Below are positions 9,448-17,477 of a stretch of 64,000 nucleotides of DNA, in pieces. Made by a program: the position numbers and the translations under genes. The stretch's first letter is position 1. Every line of letters starts with the position of its first letter. The stretch comes from Halomonas huangheensis (GTDB taxonomy: Bacteria > Pseudomonadota > Gammaproteobacteria > Pseudomonadales > Halomonadaceae). The notes beneath the pieces are model-generated. The model had not been told where the DNA came from, ran no database searches, and saw nothing but the letters and a program-made list of their open reading frames with translations. The DNA lies in assembly GCF_001431725.1 (NCBI RefSeq), contig NZ_CP013106.1:3410001-3474000 (forward strand), in the 5' to 3' direction.

Positions 9448-10475
9448 GTCAGTCTCTCGCCCTATCCGACCATCACCAACAGACCTCGGATCGCCGCCGA
9501 GTCATCGGCATTACCCTGGCTCTGTCGCTGGTACTGCTGGCCAGTGTCCTTGTCTCGTTGTGTCTGGGCAGTTATCCAACTTCACTCTCGACGGTGCTGA
9601 AGGCATTGGCGCAGCCCTCGCAGAGCGATATCGCCTTTATCGTCTGGGAGCTGCGTCTGCCACGCATCCTGTTGGCGGTGTTGGTCGGCGCGGCGCTCGC
9701 TGTCGCCGGAGCCATCCTCCAGGGCATTGTGCGCAACCCTCTGGCCTCACCGGATGTGATCGGTATCACCAGCGGCGCATCGCTGCTGGCGGTACTATTC
9801 CTCGCGCTGTTGAGCGGCACGCTGAGTATCGTCTGGCTGCCTGCTGCCGCTATGCTCGGTGCCGCGGCGGCGATGCTGCTGGTGTTCTCGCTGGCATGGA
9901 AGAAGGGGGTCACGCCGGGGCGCATGGTGCTGGTCGGTATCGGCCTTTCCGCCGCCATGGGTGCGGTGACTACGCTGCTGATCGTCATCAGCGACGATGC
10001 CGCGGCGATGCATGCCTATGTGTGGCTGACCGGCAGTATCTATGCCGCCCAGTGGCGCGATGTGCTAGGCATGCTGCCGTGGCTGCTGCTGTGCATTCCG
10101 CTGGCTCTGAGTCATGCCCGGCACATGGATGCGTTGCGTCTCGGTGATCTGGTCGCGATAGGGCTGGGGGTCAATGTCGCCCGCAGTCGCCTGGTTTTGA
10201 TCGGCTGTAGCGTAGCGTTGGCCGGTGCGGCGGTGGCCTACGCCGGTGGGCTGAGTTTTGTCGGTCTGATTGCGCCGCATATCGCCAGTCGTCTGGTTGG
10301 GCGTAGCTTTGCGCGTCTGGTGCCGGTTGCCGCCCTCACCGGAGCACTGATTCTGTTGTATGCGGATCTACTGGGCCGCGTCGCCTTCCTGCCGCGCGAC
10401 TTGCCAGCAGGCATCTTTGTCTCCGGCATCGGTGCGCCCTTCTTCGTCTACCTGCTCTACAGGACCCGTGACTGA
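9444..10475 (+). CDS. cbrC: FecCD-family iron-siderophore permease, CbrC-like
   Basis: A 343-residue permease, partner of the preceding one. It shows the same hallmarks: LPRILLAVLVGAALAVAGAILQGIVRNPLASPDVIGITSGA, about ten hydrophobic helices and GGLSFVGLIAPHIASRLVG as the ATPase-coupling region. It is translationally coupled at both ends: ATGA overlap with the upstream permease and a TGATG overlap with the RraA-like gene. The assignment to cbrC over cbrB rests only on gene order. Function as a membrane subunit is secure; substrate is inferred. Confidence 0.92.
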   Translation: MSQSLALSDHHQQTSDRRRVIGITLALSLVLLASVLVSLCLGSYPTSLSTVLKALAQPSQSDIAFIVWELRLPRILLAVLVGAALAVAGAILQGIVRNPLASPDVIGITSGASLLAVLFLALLSGTLSIVWLPAAAMLGAAAAMLLVFSLAWKKGVTPGRMVLVGIGLSAAMGAVTTLLIVISDDAAAMHAYVWLTGSIYAAQWRDVLGMLPWLLLCIPLALSHARHMDALRLGDLVAIGLGVNVARSRLVLIGCSVALAGAAVAYAGGLSFVGLIAPHIASRLVGRSFARLVPVAALTGALILLYADLLGRVAFLPRDLPAGIFVSGIGAPFFVYLLYRTRD

Positions 10476-11098
10476 TGTTTCATATCCAGCCGCGCGCCAC
10501 CACCTTCAGTGCGGAAGATCTGGCGCGCTTCGCCGAGATCGATACCTCTACTCTCGGCCACTTCAGCGATTTCGGCGCGATCAGCTCGCTGACGCCAGTG
10601 CGCCGCCCGGTACGCATGCTCGGCACAGCGCTGACGGTACGTATCCCGCATATCGACGGCAGCATCATTCGCGAGGCGCTGAAGATGGCCTGTCCCGGCG
10701 ATGTGCTGGTGATCGATATGTCCGGTGACGAGCGCCGTGCCTGCTGGGGGGAGCTGCGTGCCTACGCGGCGCTGCGCAAGCAACTGGCAGGCGTGGTGAC
10801 ATCAGGGTCGATCACCGACTGGAAGCACCTCTCCCAGCTCGACCTGCCGGTATTCAGCCGCGGCACCAGCCCACTGACCACTCGTGCGCTACAGCTGGAA
10901 GGCGAGATCAACACACCAGTCGCCATCGATGGCGTCACCATCAACCCCGGCGACCTTATCCTCGGCGACGACGATGGGCTATTCGTCATTCCGCCCCACC
11001 GAGCCACTGAACTGGCGGACAAGGCGCTGGAGAAACAGCAGCAGGAAGACAGCCGCCGTCAGGAGCTGATGGCGGAGTTTCCGCAATGGTTTAAATAA
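10475..11098 (+). CDS. RraA-fold protein (HMG/CHA aldolase or oxaloacetate decarboxylase-like)
   Basis: A 207-residue member of the RraA family, which includes class II 4-hydroxy-4-methyl-2-oxoglutarate aldolases, oxaloacetate decarboxylases and the RNase E inhibitor RraA. Visible are the LGTALTVRIPHIDGSIIREAL region, PGDVLVIDMSG, GELRAYAALRK, AGVVTSG, and the C-terminal VTINPGDLILGDDDGLFVIP. Aldolases of the family carry an Arg-Asp pair that binds substrate and metal; here the pair reads Thr114-Asp115, so the substrate Arg is missing while the metal-binding Asp remains. It overlaps the second permease, so it belongs to the iron-regulated operon. A role in adjusting 2-oxoacid pools (oxaloacetate, 2-oxoglutarate) for siderophore building is a guess. 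Confidence 0.8.
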   Translation: MFHIQPRATTFSAEDLARFAEIDTSTLGHFSDFGAISSLTPVRRPVRMLGTALTVRIPHIDGSIIREALKMACPGDVLVIDMSGDERRACWGELRAYAALRKQLAGVVTSGSITDWKHLSQLDLPVFSRGTSPLTTRALQLEGEINTPVAIDGVTINPGDLILGDDDGLFVIPPHRATELADKALEKQQQEDSRRQELMAEFPQWFK

Positions 11099-11170
11099 CG
11101 GTGGTTTAGGCGGGAAGCGCTCACCGCTGCATTAGTCGTCCCAAGACAACGGCAACCATCCAGCCTGAAA

Positions 11171-11205
11171 CAGCAGAACCCCGCATTTTCAGCGGGGTTC
11201 TGCTG
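11171..11205. terminator. bidirectional hairpin between convergent operons
   Basis: A 14-bp perfect stem (cagcagaaccccgc / gcggggttctgctg) with a 7-nt loop (attttca) lies between the RraA-like gene (+) and the AcsA-like gene (-). It is well placed to end both transcripts, though long T-runs are lacking. Confidence 0.6.
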
Positions 11206-11241
11206 GCCATCTGCAAGCCCTCAGCGAGGGCCGCCTTCACA

Positions 11242-13323
11242 TCAGGCCGTTGCGGTATCCACGGCATCCGCCGTCGCTTGTGGCGTAACACTCGGAGTGG
11301 CCATCGGCGTAGTCGCCGCTACACGCTGGAACGGGTTGGTGGTACGCCCGGTACCGAACGGCATGCTGCCGGGGCCGCCGGCACGCTCGATGATCGGTGC
11401 GATCAGCAGCTTGTAAGGCCAGTCCTCGGCTTCCAACAGCTGACTGCGCAGTAGCTGACGATCCTCGGCAGAGAATGGAATCTGCTCGATCTGGCTATCG
11501 ATCACCTGGGCCATGGTCGCCCACAATGTCGTCACAGGGATCGCATAGTGGCCAGCCACGGTGTCGATGATCGCGCGTAGATTGACCTGAATCGCCAGCG
11601 TCTGCATCCAGAACAGCAACGCTTCGGGGTCGTCGTGATACAGGGTATTGGAGTGCCCTGGCTTGATGCAGTAACAAGGATCTTGCATACCATGCTCCTC
11701 AAGACGCGGCACGGTGATACGCAGCGAATCGTGATCGCGCAGCAGCAGGCCATCGCACTGGCCATCCTTCCACACCAGCACGGCATTCTGGCCATGGACT
11801 TCGGCCAGCATACCGAGCCGGAACATGCGCAGATTGAGCTCGAAGAAACACTGACAGAGTTCTGCGAACAGGCCGGTGACCGTCTCGAAGGAAGCTTCCA
11901 GGCCACGGTGCGCCAACCAGTCATCGAAGAAATGATGACCGCCCTCAGGCAGCGGTGTGCCCAGCGCCGCCATGGGAATCAGGCGGTAGGTCGAATCCGT
12001 CAGCAGTTGCTCGGGATAACTACGCACCATCGCCGACAGGTGGCGTGGTGCCTCATCAAATAACGTCGCCTCCTGCGGCATGAACGCCCACCACTTGCCT
12101 TCATCACACAGATACAGCGACTCCGCCAGGCGCTCATCCTTCTCCCGCGCCTGATGCAGCAGACTCGCACTGAGGTCGCCGTTGAGCATCTTCACTGCCG
12201 GCAGGTAACGCGAGGCCCCCAGTGAGTGGATCGCCATCGGCAGCTTGAGGAAGTGTGCCGAGCTGTCCATCGGAGCCATCGAACGCAGCGATGACGTTGC
12301 CAGCCATGGCGATGACTCAACCTCCAGTGTCACACACTGCCCGGCCTTGAATGCCTCGTCCAACCACTTCGGCAGTGCATGCTGATGCTGCCAGGGGTGC
12401 ACGGGAATGGCGATATGACTATCCGCCAGCCCCTGCTGCTCCAGCGCGGCTTTCAGGGCACCTTGCGTCGTTGCATCGGCCATCCAGGCCGCGGGGCCCA
12501 TATCGCTATCATCGACCCCTGCTCCCGTGGTCATCTGCCCACGGGGAATCGCCACCCAACGCAACGCGATCGGTTGGGCGAATTCGGCCATGTAGGCGTG
12601 ATACTCGTCATTGCTCAGGCCCTGCTTGGCCTTGGCGGTGGGGTGATAGGGGCGATCCAGCAGCGAGGCCCACTGCTCCATGATGGTGAAGAATTCCGCC
12701 GATGAGCGTTCCAGCAACCTACGCGTATCGACACGATGATCCACCGACAGCGCGGTCTGCTCTTCACTGACCCTCAGTGCCTCGAGAAATACTTGTTCTC
12801 CCAAGCCCAGTTCTCCTGCTTCCAGCGTCTCCTCACTGGGGACGTTCTGGCCCTTGAAGATCTCCAGCATCAACTGCCTGGGCGCCAGCGCGCACCATGA
12901 CGGCTCACCGCTGCTCTGCTGGTGGAATACCTGACTGCCGGGCACCTTCTCCCAGGCCTGAGTAATCCCCGGCTGCATCAACATGACCAGCGCGTGCCCT
13001 TCATCATGCTGCCAGCGCCACAAGCGGCTCTGCGGCTGCTCGGTCAGTAGCCAGCGCTCAGACAAATCCCTGGGCAAGCTGCCGAGCAGCGACTGCGCCT
13101 GCTCAAGCGCCAGCCACTCTCCATCGGTGCCATCGAAGAAGCCTTCCACCCACAGACCATCGACCAACGCCTGCAACAACTGATTCTCGGCATACTGCTG
13201 CGCGCTGCGTGTCTGCATGGATTCTGCTGCGTCTATCGTGGTGCTGGTCATATTGGTGGTGCTTGTCATATCAGTGGCTGTATTCATCTGCTCTGCATTC
13301 GTCGGTTCAGTTATTGAGTTCAT
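11242..13323 (-). CDS. acsA: NIS siderophore synthetase (IucA/IucC family), AcsA position
   Basis: A 693-residue ATP-dependent NRPS-independent siderophore synthetase. Family motifs are RPYHPTAKAKQGLS (ATP-binding loop), HPWQHQHALPKWL, LATSSLRSMAP, HFLKLPMAIHSLGASRYLP and, in the C-terminal FhuF-like half, EVHGQNAVLVWKDGQCDGLLLRDHDSLRI. It is longer than the usual about 600-630 residues because of a Thr/Asn/Met-rich N-terminal extension (about 35 residues) and a Pro/Thr/Ala-rich tail. Its ATG overlaps the aldolase stop, so it is the last gene of the synthesis operon. In the achromobactin locus the gene at this place is acsA, which joins a second building block to the citrate scaffold. The exact substrate cannot be read from sequence. 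Confidence 0.88.
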   Translation of the reverse strand: MNSITEPTNAEQMNTATDMTSTTNMTSTTIDAAESMQTRSAQQYAENQLLQALVDGLWVEGFFDGTDGEWLALEQAQSLLGSLPRDLSERWLLTEQPQSRLWRWQHDEGHALVMLMQPGITQAWEKVPGSQVFHQQSSGEPSWCALAPRQLMLEIFKGQNVPSEETLEAGELGLGEQVFLEALRVSEEQTALSVDHRVDTRRLLERSSAEFFTIMEQWASLLDRPYHPTAKAKQGLSNDEYHAYMAEFAQPIALRWVAIPRGQMTTGAGVDDSDMGPAAWMADATTQGALKAALEQQGLADSHIAIPVHPWQHQHALPKWLDEAFKAGQCVTLEVESSPWLATSSLRSMAPMDSSAHFLKLPMAIHSLGASRYLPAVKMLNGDLSASLLHQAREKDERLAESLYLCDEGKWWAFMPQEATLFDEAPRHLSAMVRSYPEQLLTDSTYRLIPMAALGTPLPEGGHHFFDDWLAHRGLEASFETVTGLFAELCQCFFELNLRMFRLGMLAEVHGQNAVLVWKDGQCDGLLLRDHDSLRITVPRLEEHGMQDPCYCIKPGHSNTLYHDDPEALLFWMQTLAIQVNLRAIIDTVAGHYAIPVTTLWATMAQVIDSQIEQIPFSAEDRQLLRSQLLEAEDWPYKLLIAPIIERAGGPGSMPFGTGRTTNPFQRVAATTPMATPSVTPQATADAVDTATA

Positions 13324-14129
13324 GACTCATTGGCTCCTGAAGCTGTTCTGGCGCTGGCAAGGGCGCTGCTCAATGCACGGAAGGCGATGCCACGCTCGTC
13401 GCCAAGCATGAAGGTATGTACCCCCCTGGCACGCCAATCAGCCTGGGCTTGAGACTGGGTCTGAGATTCGCGAAGGAAGGCGCAGTAGGCGACACTATGA
13501 CGCTGGGCGCAGTCGGCGACGTACTGCAGGGACTCGATAACCTCAGGATGTCCGGTCTGCCAGCTGACACCGAGCGACTGGGACAGATCCGCCGCTCCCT
13601 CGAGGATCAGGTCAAGCCCCGGAACAGCAGCAATGGCCTCGATATTGTCGACGCCTGCGCGACTCTCGATCATCGCTACCACCATGATCTGCTGATTGGC
13701 GCGAGCCACGTAATCCTTCAGCGGATACTTGCCAAAGGAGCCGGGCCGTCCGGCATTGAGACTACGATTGCCCTCCGGTGCATAGCGGCAGGCGGCCACT
13801 GCTCGTTCCAGCGTCTCGGCATCCTCGACATTGGGCAGCACGATGCCCTGGGCACCGGCATCGAGCAGTCTCAATATGGCTTTGGGATCGCTGTCGGCGA
13901 CACGTACCAGTGGCGTAAGATCGTAGCTTTCCGCAGTACGAATCATGTGCTCGATGGTCTCGGGGTTGATCAGCACATGCTCGGTGTCGATCACCACGAA
14001 ATCGAAGCCGGCCTCAGCGATCAACTCGATGGAAGCGGCGGCCGGTATCGACGCCATTACGCCGTAGCTGAGGATAGGAACCTCACCGTTCTCGGCCAGC
14101 GCTTGCTTGAGCTTATTGGCTCTCAGCAT
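13320..14129 (-). CDS. acsB: HpcH/HpaI-type aldolase, AcsB/SbnG-like citrate-forming enzyme
   Basis: A 269-residue TIM-barrel protein of the HpcH/HpaI aldolase family. Visible are FDFVVIDTEHVLINPE (catalytic His loop), PLVRVADSDP (substrate Arg), GAQGIVLPNVED, a metal-binding Glu in VAMIESRAGVDN and the Asp in EGAADLSQSLG. SbnG, the homologue in the staphyloferrin B cluster, is an unusual citrate synthase that makes citrate from oxaloacetate and acetyl-CoA; achromobactin loci carry acsB at the same position between two NIS synthetases, as here. It overlaps both neighbours (7 nt with AcsC, 4 nt with AcsA), so expression is coupled. It would give the pathway its own citrate supply when iron-dependent TCA enzymes slow down. 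Confidence 0.85.
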   Translation of the reverse strand: MLRANKLKQALAENGEVPILSYGVMASIPAAASIELIAEAGFDFVVIDTEHVLINPETIEHMIRTAESYDLTPLVRVADSDPKAILRLLDAGAQGIVLPNVEDAETLERAVAACRYAPEGNRSLNAGRPGSFGKYPLKDYVARANQQIMVVAMIESRAGVDNIEAIAAVPGLDLILEGAADLSQSLGVSWQTGHPEVIESLQYVADCAQRHSVAYCAFLRESQTQSQAQADWRARGVHTFMLGDERGIAFRALSSALASARTASGANES

Positions 14130-16054
14130 ATGGCCTCCGCGGACTCGCTGGTCGCCTGTTTGGTGCGATCGGCAGCAGGCTTGAACGGTGCCAGCGGATT
14201 GGGCACCACGCGTGCCTGCAACTCGGCATCACCGAACAAGCGGCGCTTGGTCAGGGCTTCCACGTCATAGGTTGGCGCAAATACATCGAACAGCTCGAAG
14301 CGCTCATGATGCTGAGGATGCGACTGCTGATAGGCGACAACGACATCGGCAGTCATCGCCCAGAAATCGCCCTCCTCCAGCGCGAAATAGCGACGCAGGA
14401 AGATTGCCATCTCGGCGAGAGCGATAAAGAAGAACGCATCACAAGAGAAATCGCGCACCGCATTGACATCGTCGGTGATGATGAAGGAGTTGCGGTTGAG
14501 TGCTGCGTGGCTGGCCGGTAACGGCTCCAACTCAGGAGCCAACTCGGGGCGCGCCAGATGTTGCGGGCTGTAGCGTACGCCATCATGGAAGTCCTTGATG
14601 GCGATGCGCAATGGCCAGCCGTCGCGGTGGATCACCACGATATTCTGCCCATGTGACTCCATGCCCAACCCTTCGGCATACAGCATATGAATGATCGGCA
14701 GCACACTGACCTGCACCAACTGACGTGTCCAGGCCTTGAGCCCATAGCGCTCGATCCAGGGCTGGATGAAGGGGCTCAGCGAGCCGTCAGCATGGCGCTG
14801 CTGCTGGCTCAATCCGTTCAGTGGCACCGCCTGCTCTCCGGCACGCAGGTAACCGCTGACGTTCTCACGCCAGATCGCGCCGAGCGTGCCGTAGACACCG
14901 GCATAGCGCGAGGTATCGAAGGCTCGCTCATCCAGCGCCGCTCCAGCAATTTCGCCGAGAATAGCGAAACCCAGCCCGCGGGCGGTGTCATCGGTGGCGA
15001 CAAGTTGCTGCAGCCACTGGGTAATGATCGGACCATTGGTGATGGTATGTCGGGCCAGAATCCGTGTGCTGGAGGTGTTGGTGATGCTCAGCGACAACTT
15101 GACGTAGGGCCGCTGCCGCTCGCGTGGTGCCAGGGTACGAATCGACTGTTGAGCGGTATAGATTGCCTCGCCCTGCCCCAGGCAGTAGATCTCTTCACTA
15201 GCCAGCTCTGGATACAGAGTACTCACAGTAATGTGGGACCACTGCCAGGGATGGACCGGAATCAGCACCACCTCATCGCGAGTCAGCTGGCGGCGATCCA
15301 GCCAGGTCGTGAGCCGTGCCAGCACTTCGGGACCGGCTTCTGCATCAACAAACTCCCGAGTGGCAATGCGGTCGACACTGGAGCAATGTGCCAACTGCTT
15401 CGGCACTGCCAACCACAACAGGCGAATCGGCAGCGCGAACTCCGGGCCATAGCGACGGTTGTCCTGCAGAGAAAAACCCAGCCGCGACTTGTAGCAGGGA
15501 TGGTAGCTGTGGGCATCGGTGAAGTAGTGCTCAAGCGCATCGGCATCCAGTTGCTGCGGATTCTCGGTGCCCTGCAACTGCCAGGCGGCGGACTGCACGT
15601 CCTTGACCAGCGTCTGCTCCAGCTCATTGATGAAGCCGGGCTGCATGGCGTCGCTGCCGAGCTGTGCTTTCAGATCAATGACCAGACGCTGGAAGCTCGG
15701 TGCCTGCTCCGCGCCATCAGGTGTGACGATGCATATCGACGCATAGTCGAGGCGGATCAGCTCGAAGCTGTCGCATAGCCAACCGTCGATCTGATAGAGA
15801 CTGTCAGCAATCTCGATCAGGAAGCGGCGATTGCCGTCACTCCCCTGGCCTTGTGGATCGTTACGGGGAAATATCGACGACTCACTGTAGCTGAGCACCT
15901 GCTCGTAGAGCAGTGTCTGCAGCAACTGGCCGATGACGCGCTGCTCGACACGGGCATGGTGGCGCCACTGCGCACTAGCGGTAAATGGAACTTCAATACT
16001 TGTCTCACGCGGATCGGCAGGATCACGCGCTGGCTGCATGTTCTCGAAAGACAT
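14123..16054 (-). CDS. acsC: NIS siderophore synthetase (IucA/IucC family), AcsC position
   Basis: A 643-residue NIS synthetase. Motifs include DAHSYHPCYKSRLGFS (ATP-binding His and Lys/Arg loop), HPWQWSHITV, RTLAPRERQRPYVKLSLSITNTSSTRILAR and MESHGQNIVVIHRDGWPLRIAIKDFHDGVRY in the C-terminal half. The SYHPCYKSR form differs from the HPTPKAR form of the AcsD-like paralogue, so the two probably use different carboxylate or amine partners. A GAGGTG ribosome site precedes the ATG. It lies 55 bp after the decarboxylase and overlaps the aldolase. In the achromobactin locus the synthetase at this place (AcsC) acts on a partly assembled citrate conjugate; that role is inferred from order. Confidence 0.88.
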   Translation of the reverse strand: MSFENMQPARDPADPRETSIEVPFTASAQWRHHARVEQRVIGQLLQTLLYEQVLSYSESSIFPRNDPQGQGSDGNRRFLIEIADSLYQIDGWLCDSFELIRLDYASICIVTPDGAEQAPSFQRLVIDLKAQLGSDAMQPGFINELEQTLVKDVQSAAWQLQGTENPQQLDADALEHYFTDAHSYHPCYKSRLGFSLQDNRRYGPEFALPIRLLWLAVPKQLAHCSSVDRIATREFVDAEAGPEVLARLTTWLDRRQLTRDEVVLIPVHPWQWSHITVSTLYPELASEEIYCLGQGEAIYTAQQSIRTLAPRERQRPYVKLSLSITNTSSTRILARHTITNGPIITQWLQQLVATDDTARGLGFAILGEIAGAALDERAFDTSRYAGVYGTLGAIWRENVSGYLRAGEQAVPLNGLSQQQRHADGSLSPFIQPWIERYGLKAWTRQLVQVSVLPIIHMLYAEGLGMESHGQNIVVIHRDGWPLRIAIKDFHDGVRYSPQHLARPELAPELEPLPASHAALNRNSFIITDDVNAVRDFSCDAFFFIALAEMAIFLRRYFALEEGDFWAMTADVVVAYQQSHPQHHERFELFDVFAPTYDVEALTKRRLFGDAELQARVVPNPLAPFKPAADRTKQATSESAEAIC

Positions 16055-16109
16055 GAATCACCTCGATAACTGGTGTGTGTCTGCTGCTGACACCCTGGAT
16101 CGTTCAGGA

Positions 16110-17477
16110 TCAGGCTGTAGTCGCAGATTCGCCGATACTGGTTGCGCGCTGGGTATCGCTCGGTTCGTTCCGTTCATCCGGCTCGCTCACCGCCTTCCGC
16201 TCCTGGGAACCAGCCTCCGGGGAACCAGTTTCCGGAGAACAAGCCCCCTGAATAAAATGCTGCTCCGGGCGTGGATGACACAGAAAATCGGCGTGGGAAA
16301 TGTTGTAGCCATAGGCTCCCGCCAGCGGCAGCACCAACAGGTCACCGACCGCCACATCCCACAACTGCTGGTCACGGCTGAGCACATCCTTGGGCGTGCA
16401 TAGCTGACCAACGATCGTCCAGCTTTCTGGCTCACCGGCATTGCCAGCTGTCTCATCGACAGCCTGCGGCAGATGAATCAGCGGATGATCATGGGACTGC
16501 GCGGCCGGCAGTCGGAACTGGTGGGTGCCACCACGGCAGACCAGGAAGCCCTCGCCATGGCTGAACTTGCGATCCAGCACTTCGATCACGTAATAGCCAC
16601 AGAAGGCAGAGATGAAGCGCCCGATCTCGAAGCGCAACCGGGGCGGGTTATGCATCGCGCGCAGTTGTCCATCCAGCCAACTGCACAACGCCGACCAATC
16701 GAATTGCTGTCGGCAGCTGTAATCAACGCCAATACCGCCGCCAACGTTAAGCTGCACCAGAGCGTCGGGTTCGCGAGCCAAGGCACGCCACTCTGGCCAG
16801 CGCGACAGGTAGTAGCCGATCAACTGCTGATGACGGGCAACCTCCTTCTGATGCGACATGGCGTGGATATGAAAGCCCACCAGCTGCAGGTGGCTGGCGT
16901 TGTCCACGGCCTCGACTGCCTCGGCCAGGTCGGTCTCGTCGATACCGAAGGGTGTCGGCGCCCCGGCCATCTGCAGTCGGCTGGACAACGTATCGGGCAA
17001 TGAGGGATTGATACGCAGCAATACCGCCTGTTGCCGCCCCCTGTCGCGGGCGATCTCCTGCAACCGCGCAATCTCGCCGAGGCTTTCGATATGGAAAGCC
17101 TCAATGCCGTTGTCGATGGCCTGACGCATATCCGAATCCAGCTTGCCGGGGCCGGACAACACCCAGGGGCGTGGATGCGAGCAACCACAGGCACGCGCGA
17201 TCTCGCCGCCGGAAGACAGCTCGAAGCCGTCAACGATCGGTGCCAGCGTCTCGAGGATTGGCGCTTCGCTGTTGGCCTTGATCGCGTAGTACAGCTCGAC
17301 ACCTTCCGGCAGCCCGTGCTTGAGCCTGCGCGCATGATCCGACAATGCACTCAAGTCATAGAAGAACGCCGCCATCGGGTCGGACAACTGCTGACGCTGC
17401 ACTTCGATCGCATCAAGCAGGCGGCTCGGTAGCGTATCGGCACTCATCGGCGTATCGATCACGGATGACTCAGGCAT
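16110..17477 (-). CDS. acsE: PLP-dependent decarboxylase (LysA/ODC fold), AcsE/SbnH-like
   Basis: A 455-residue fold-type III PLP decarboxylase. The ATG at 17477 is used; the open frame runs upstream but that part is antisense-like noise inside the previous gene. Lys67 in ELYYAIKANSEAP is the PLP Schiff-base lysine. Further marks are GFELSSGGEIARA, GFHIHAMSHQ, LNVGGGIGVDY, CTPKDVLSRD (catalytic Cys of the partner subunit) and AGAYGYN. In staphyloferrin B (SbnH) and achromobactin (AcsE) loci such enzymes decarboxylate an amino acid after or before its attachment to citrate. The start overlaps the AcsD-like stop by 8 nt. The C-terminal about 45 residues are low complexity and include a 15-bp repeat. 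Confidence 0.9.
   Translation of the reverse strand: MPESSVIDTPMSADTLPSRLLDAIEVQRQQLSDPMAAFFYDLSALSDHARRLKHGLPEGVELYYAIKANSEAPILETLAPIVDGFELSSGGEIARACGCSHPRPWVLSGPGKLDSDMRQAIDNGIEAFHIESLGEIARLQEIARDRGRQQAVLLRINPSLPDTLSSRLQMAGAPTPFGIDETDLAEAVEAVDNASHLQLVGFHIHAMSHQKEVARHQQLIGYYLSRWPEWRALAREPDALVQLNVGGGIGVDYSCRQQFDWSALCSWLDGQLRAMHNPPRLRFEIGRFISAFCGYYVIEVLDRKFSHGEGFLVCRGGTHQFRLPAAQSHDHPLIHLPQAVDETAGNAGEPESWTIVGQLCTPKDVLSRDQQLWDVAVGDLLVLPLAGAYGYNISHADFLCHPRPEQHFIQGACSPETGSPEAGSQERKAVSEPDERNEPSDTQRATSIGESATTA
16206..16250 (-). repeat. 15-bp coding repeat in decarboxylase tail
   Basis: Two close 15-bp units (ggaaccagcctccgg, ggaaccagtttccgg on the + strand) and a third degenerate one encode the Pro/Glu/Gly/Ser-rich C-terminal tail. 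Confidence 0.6.
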
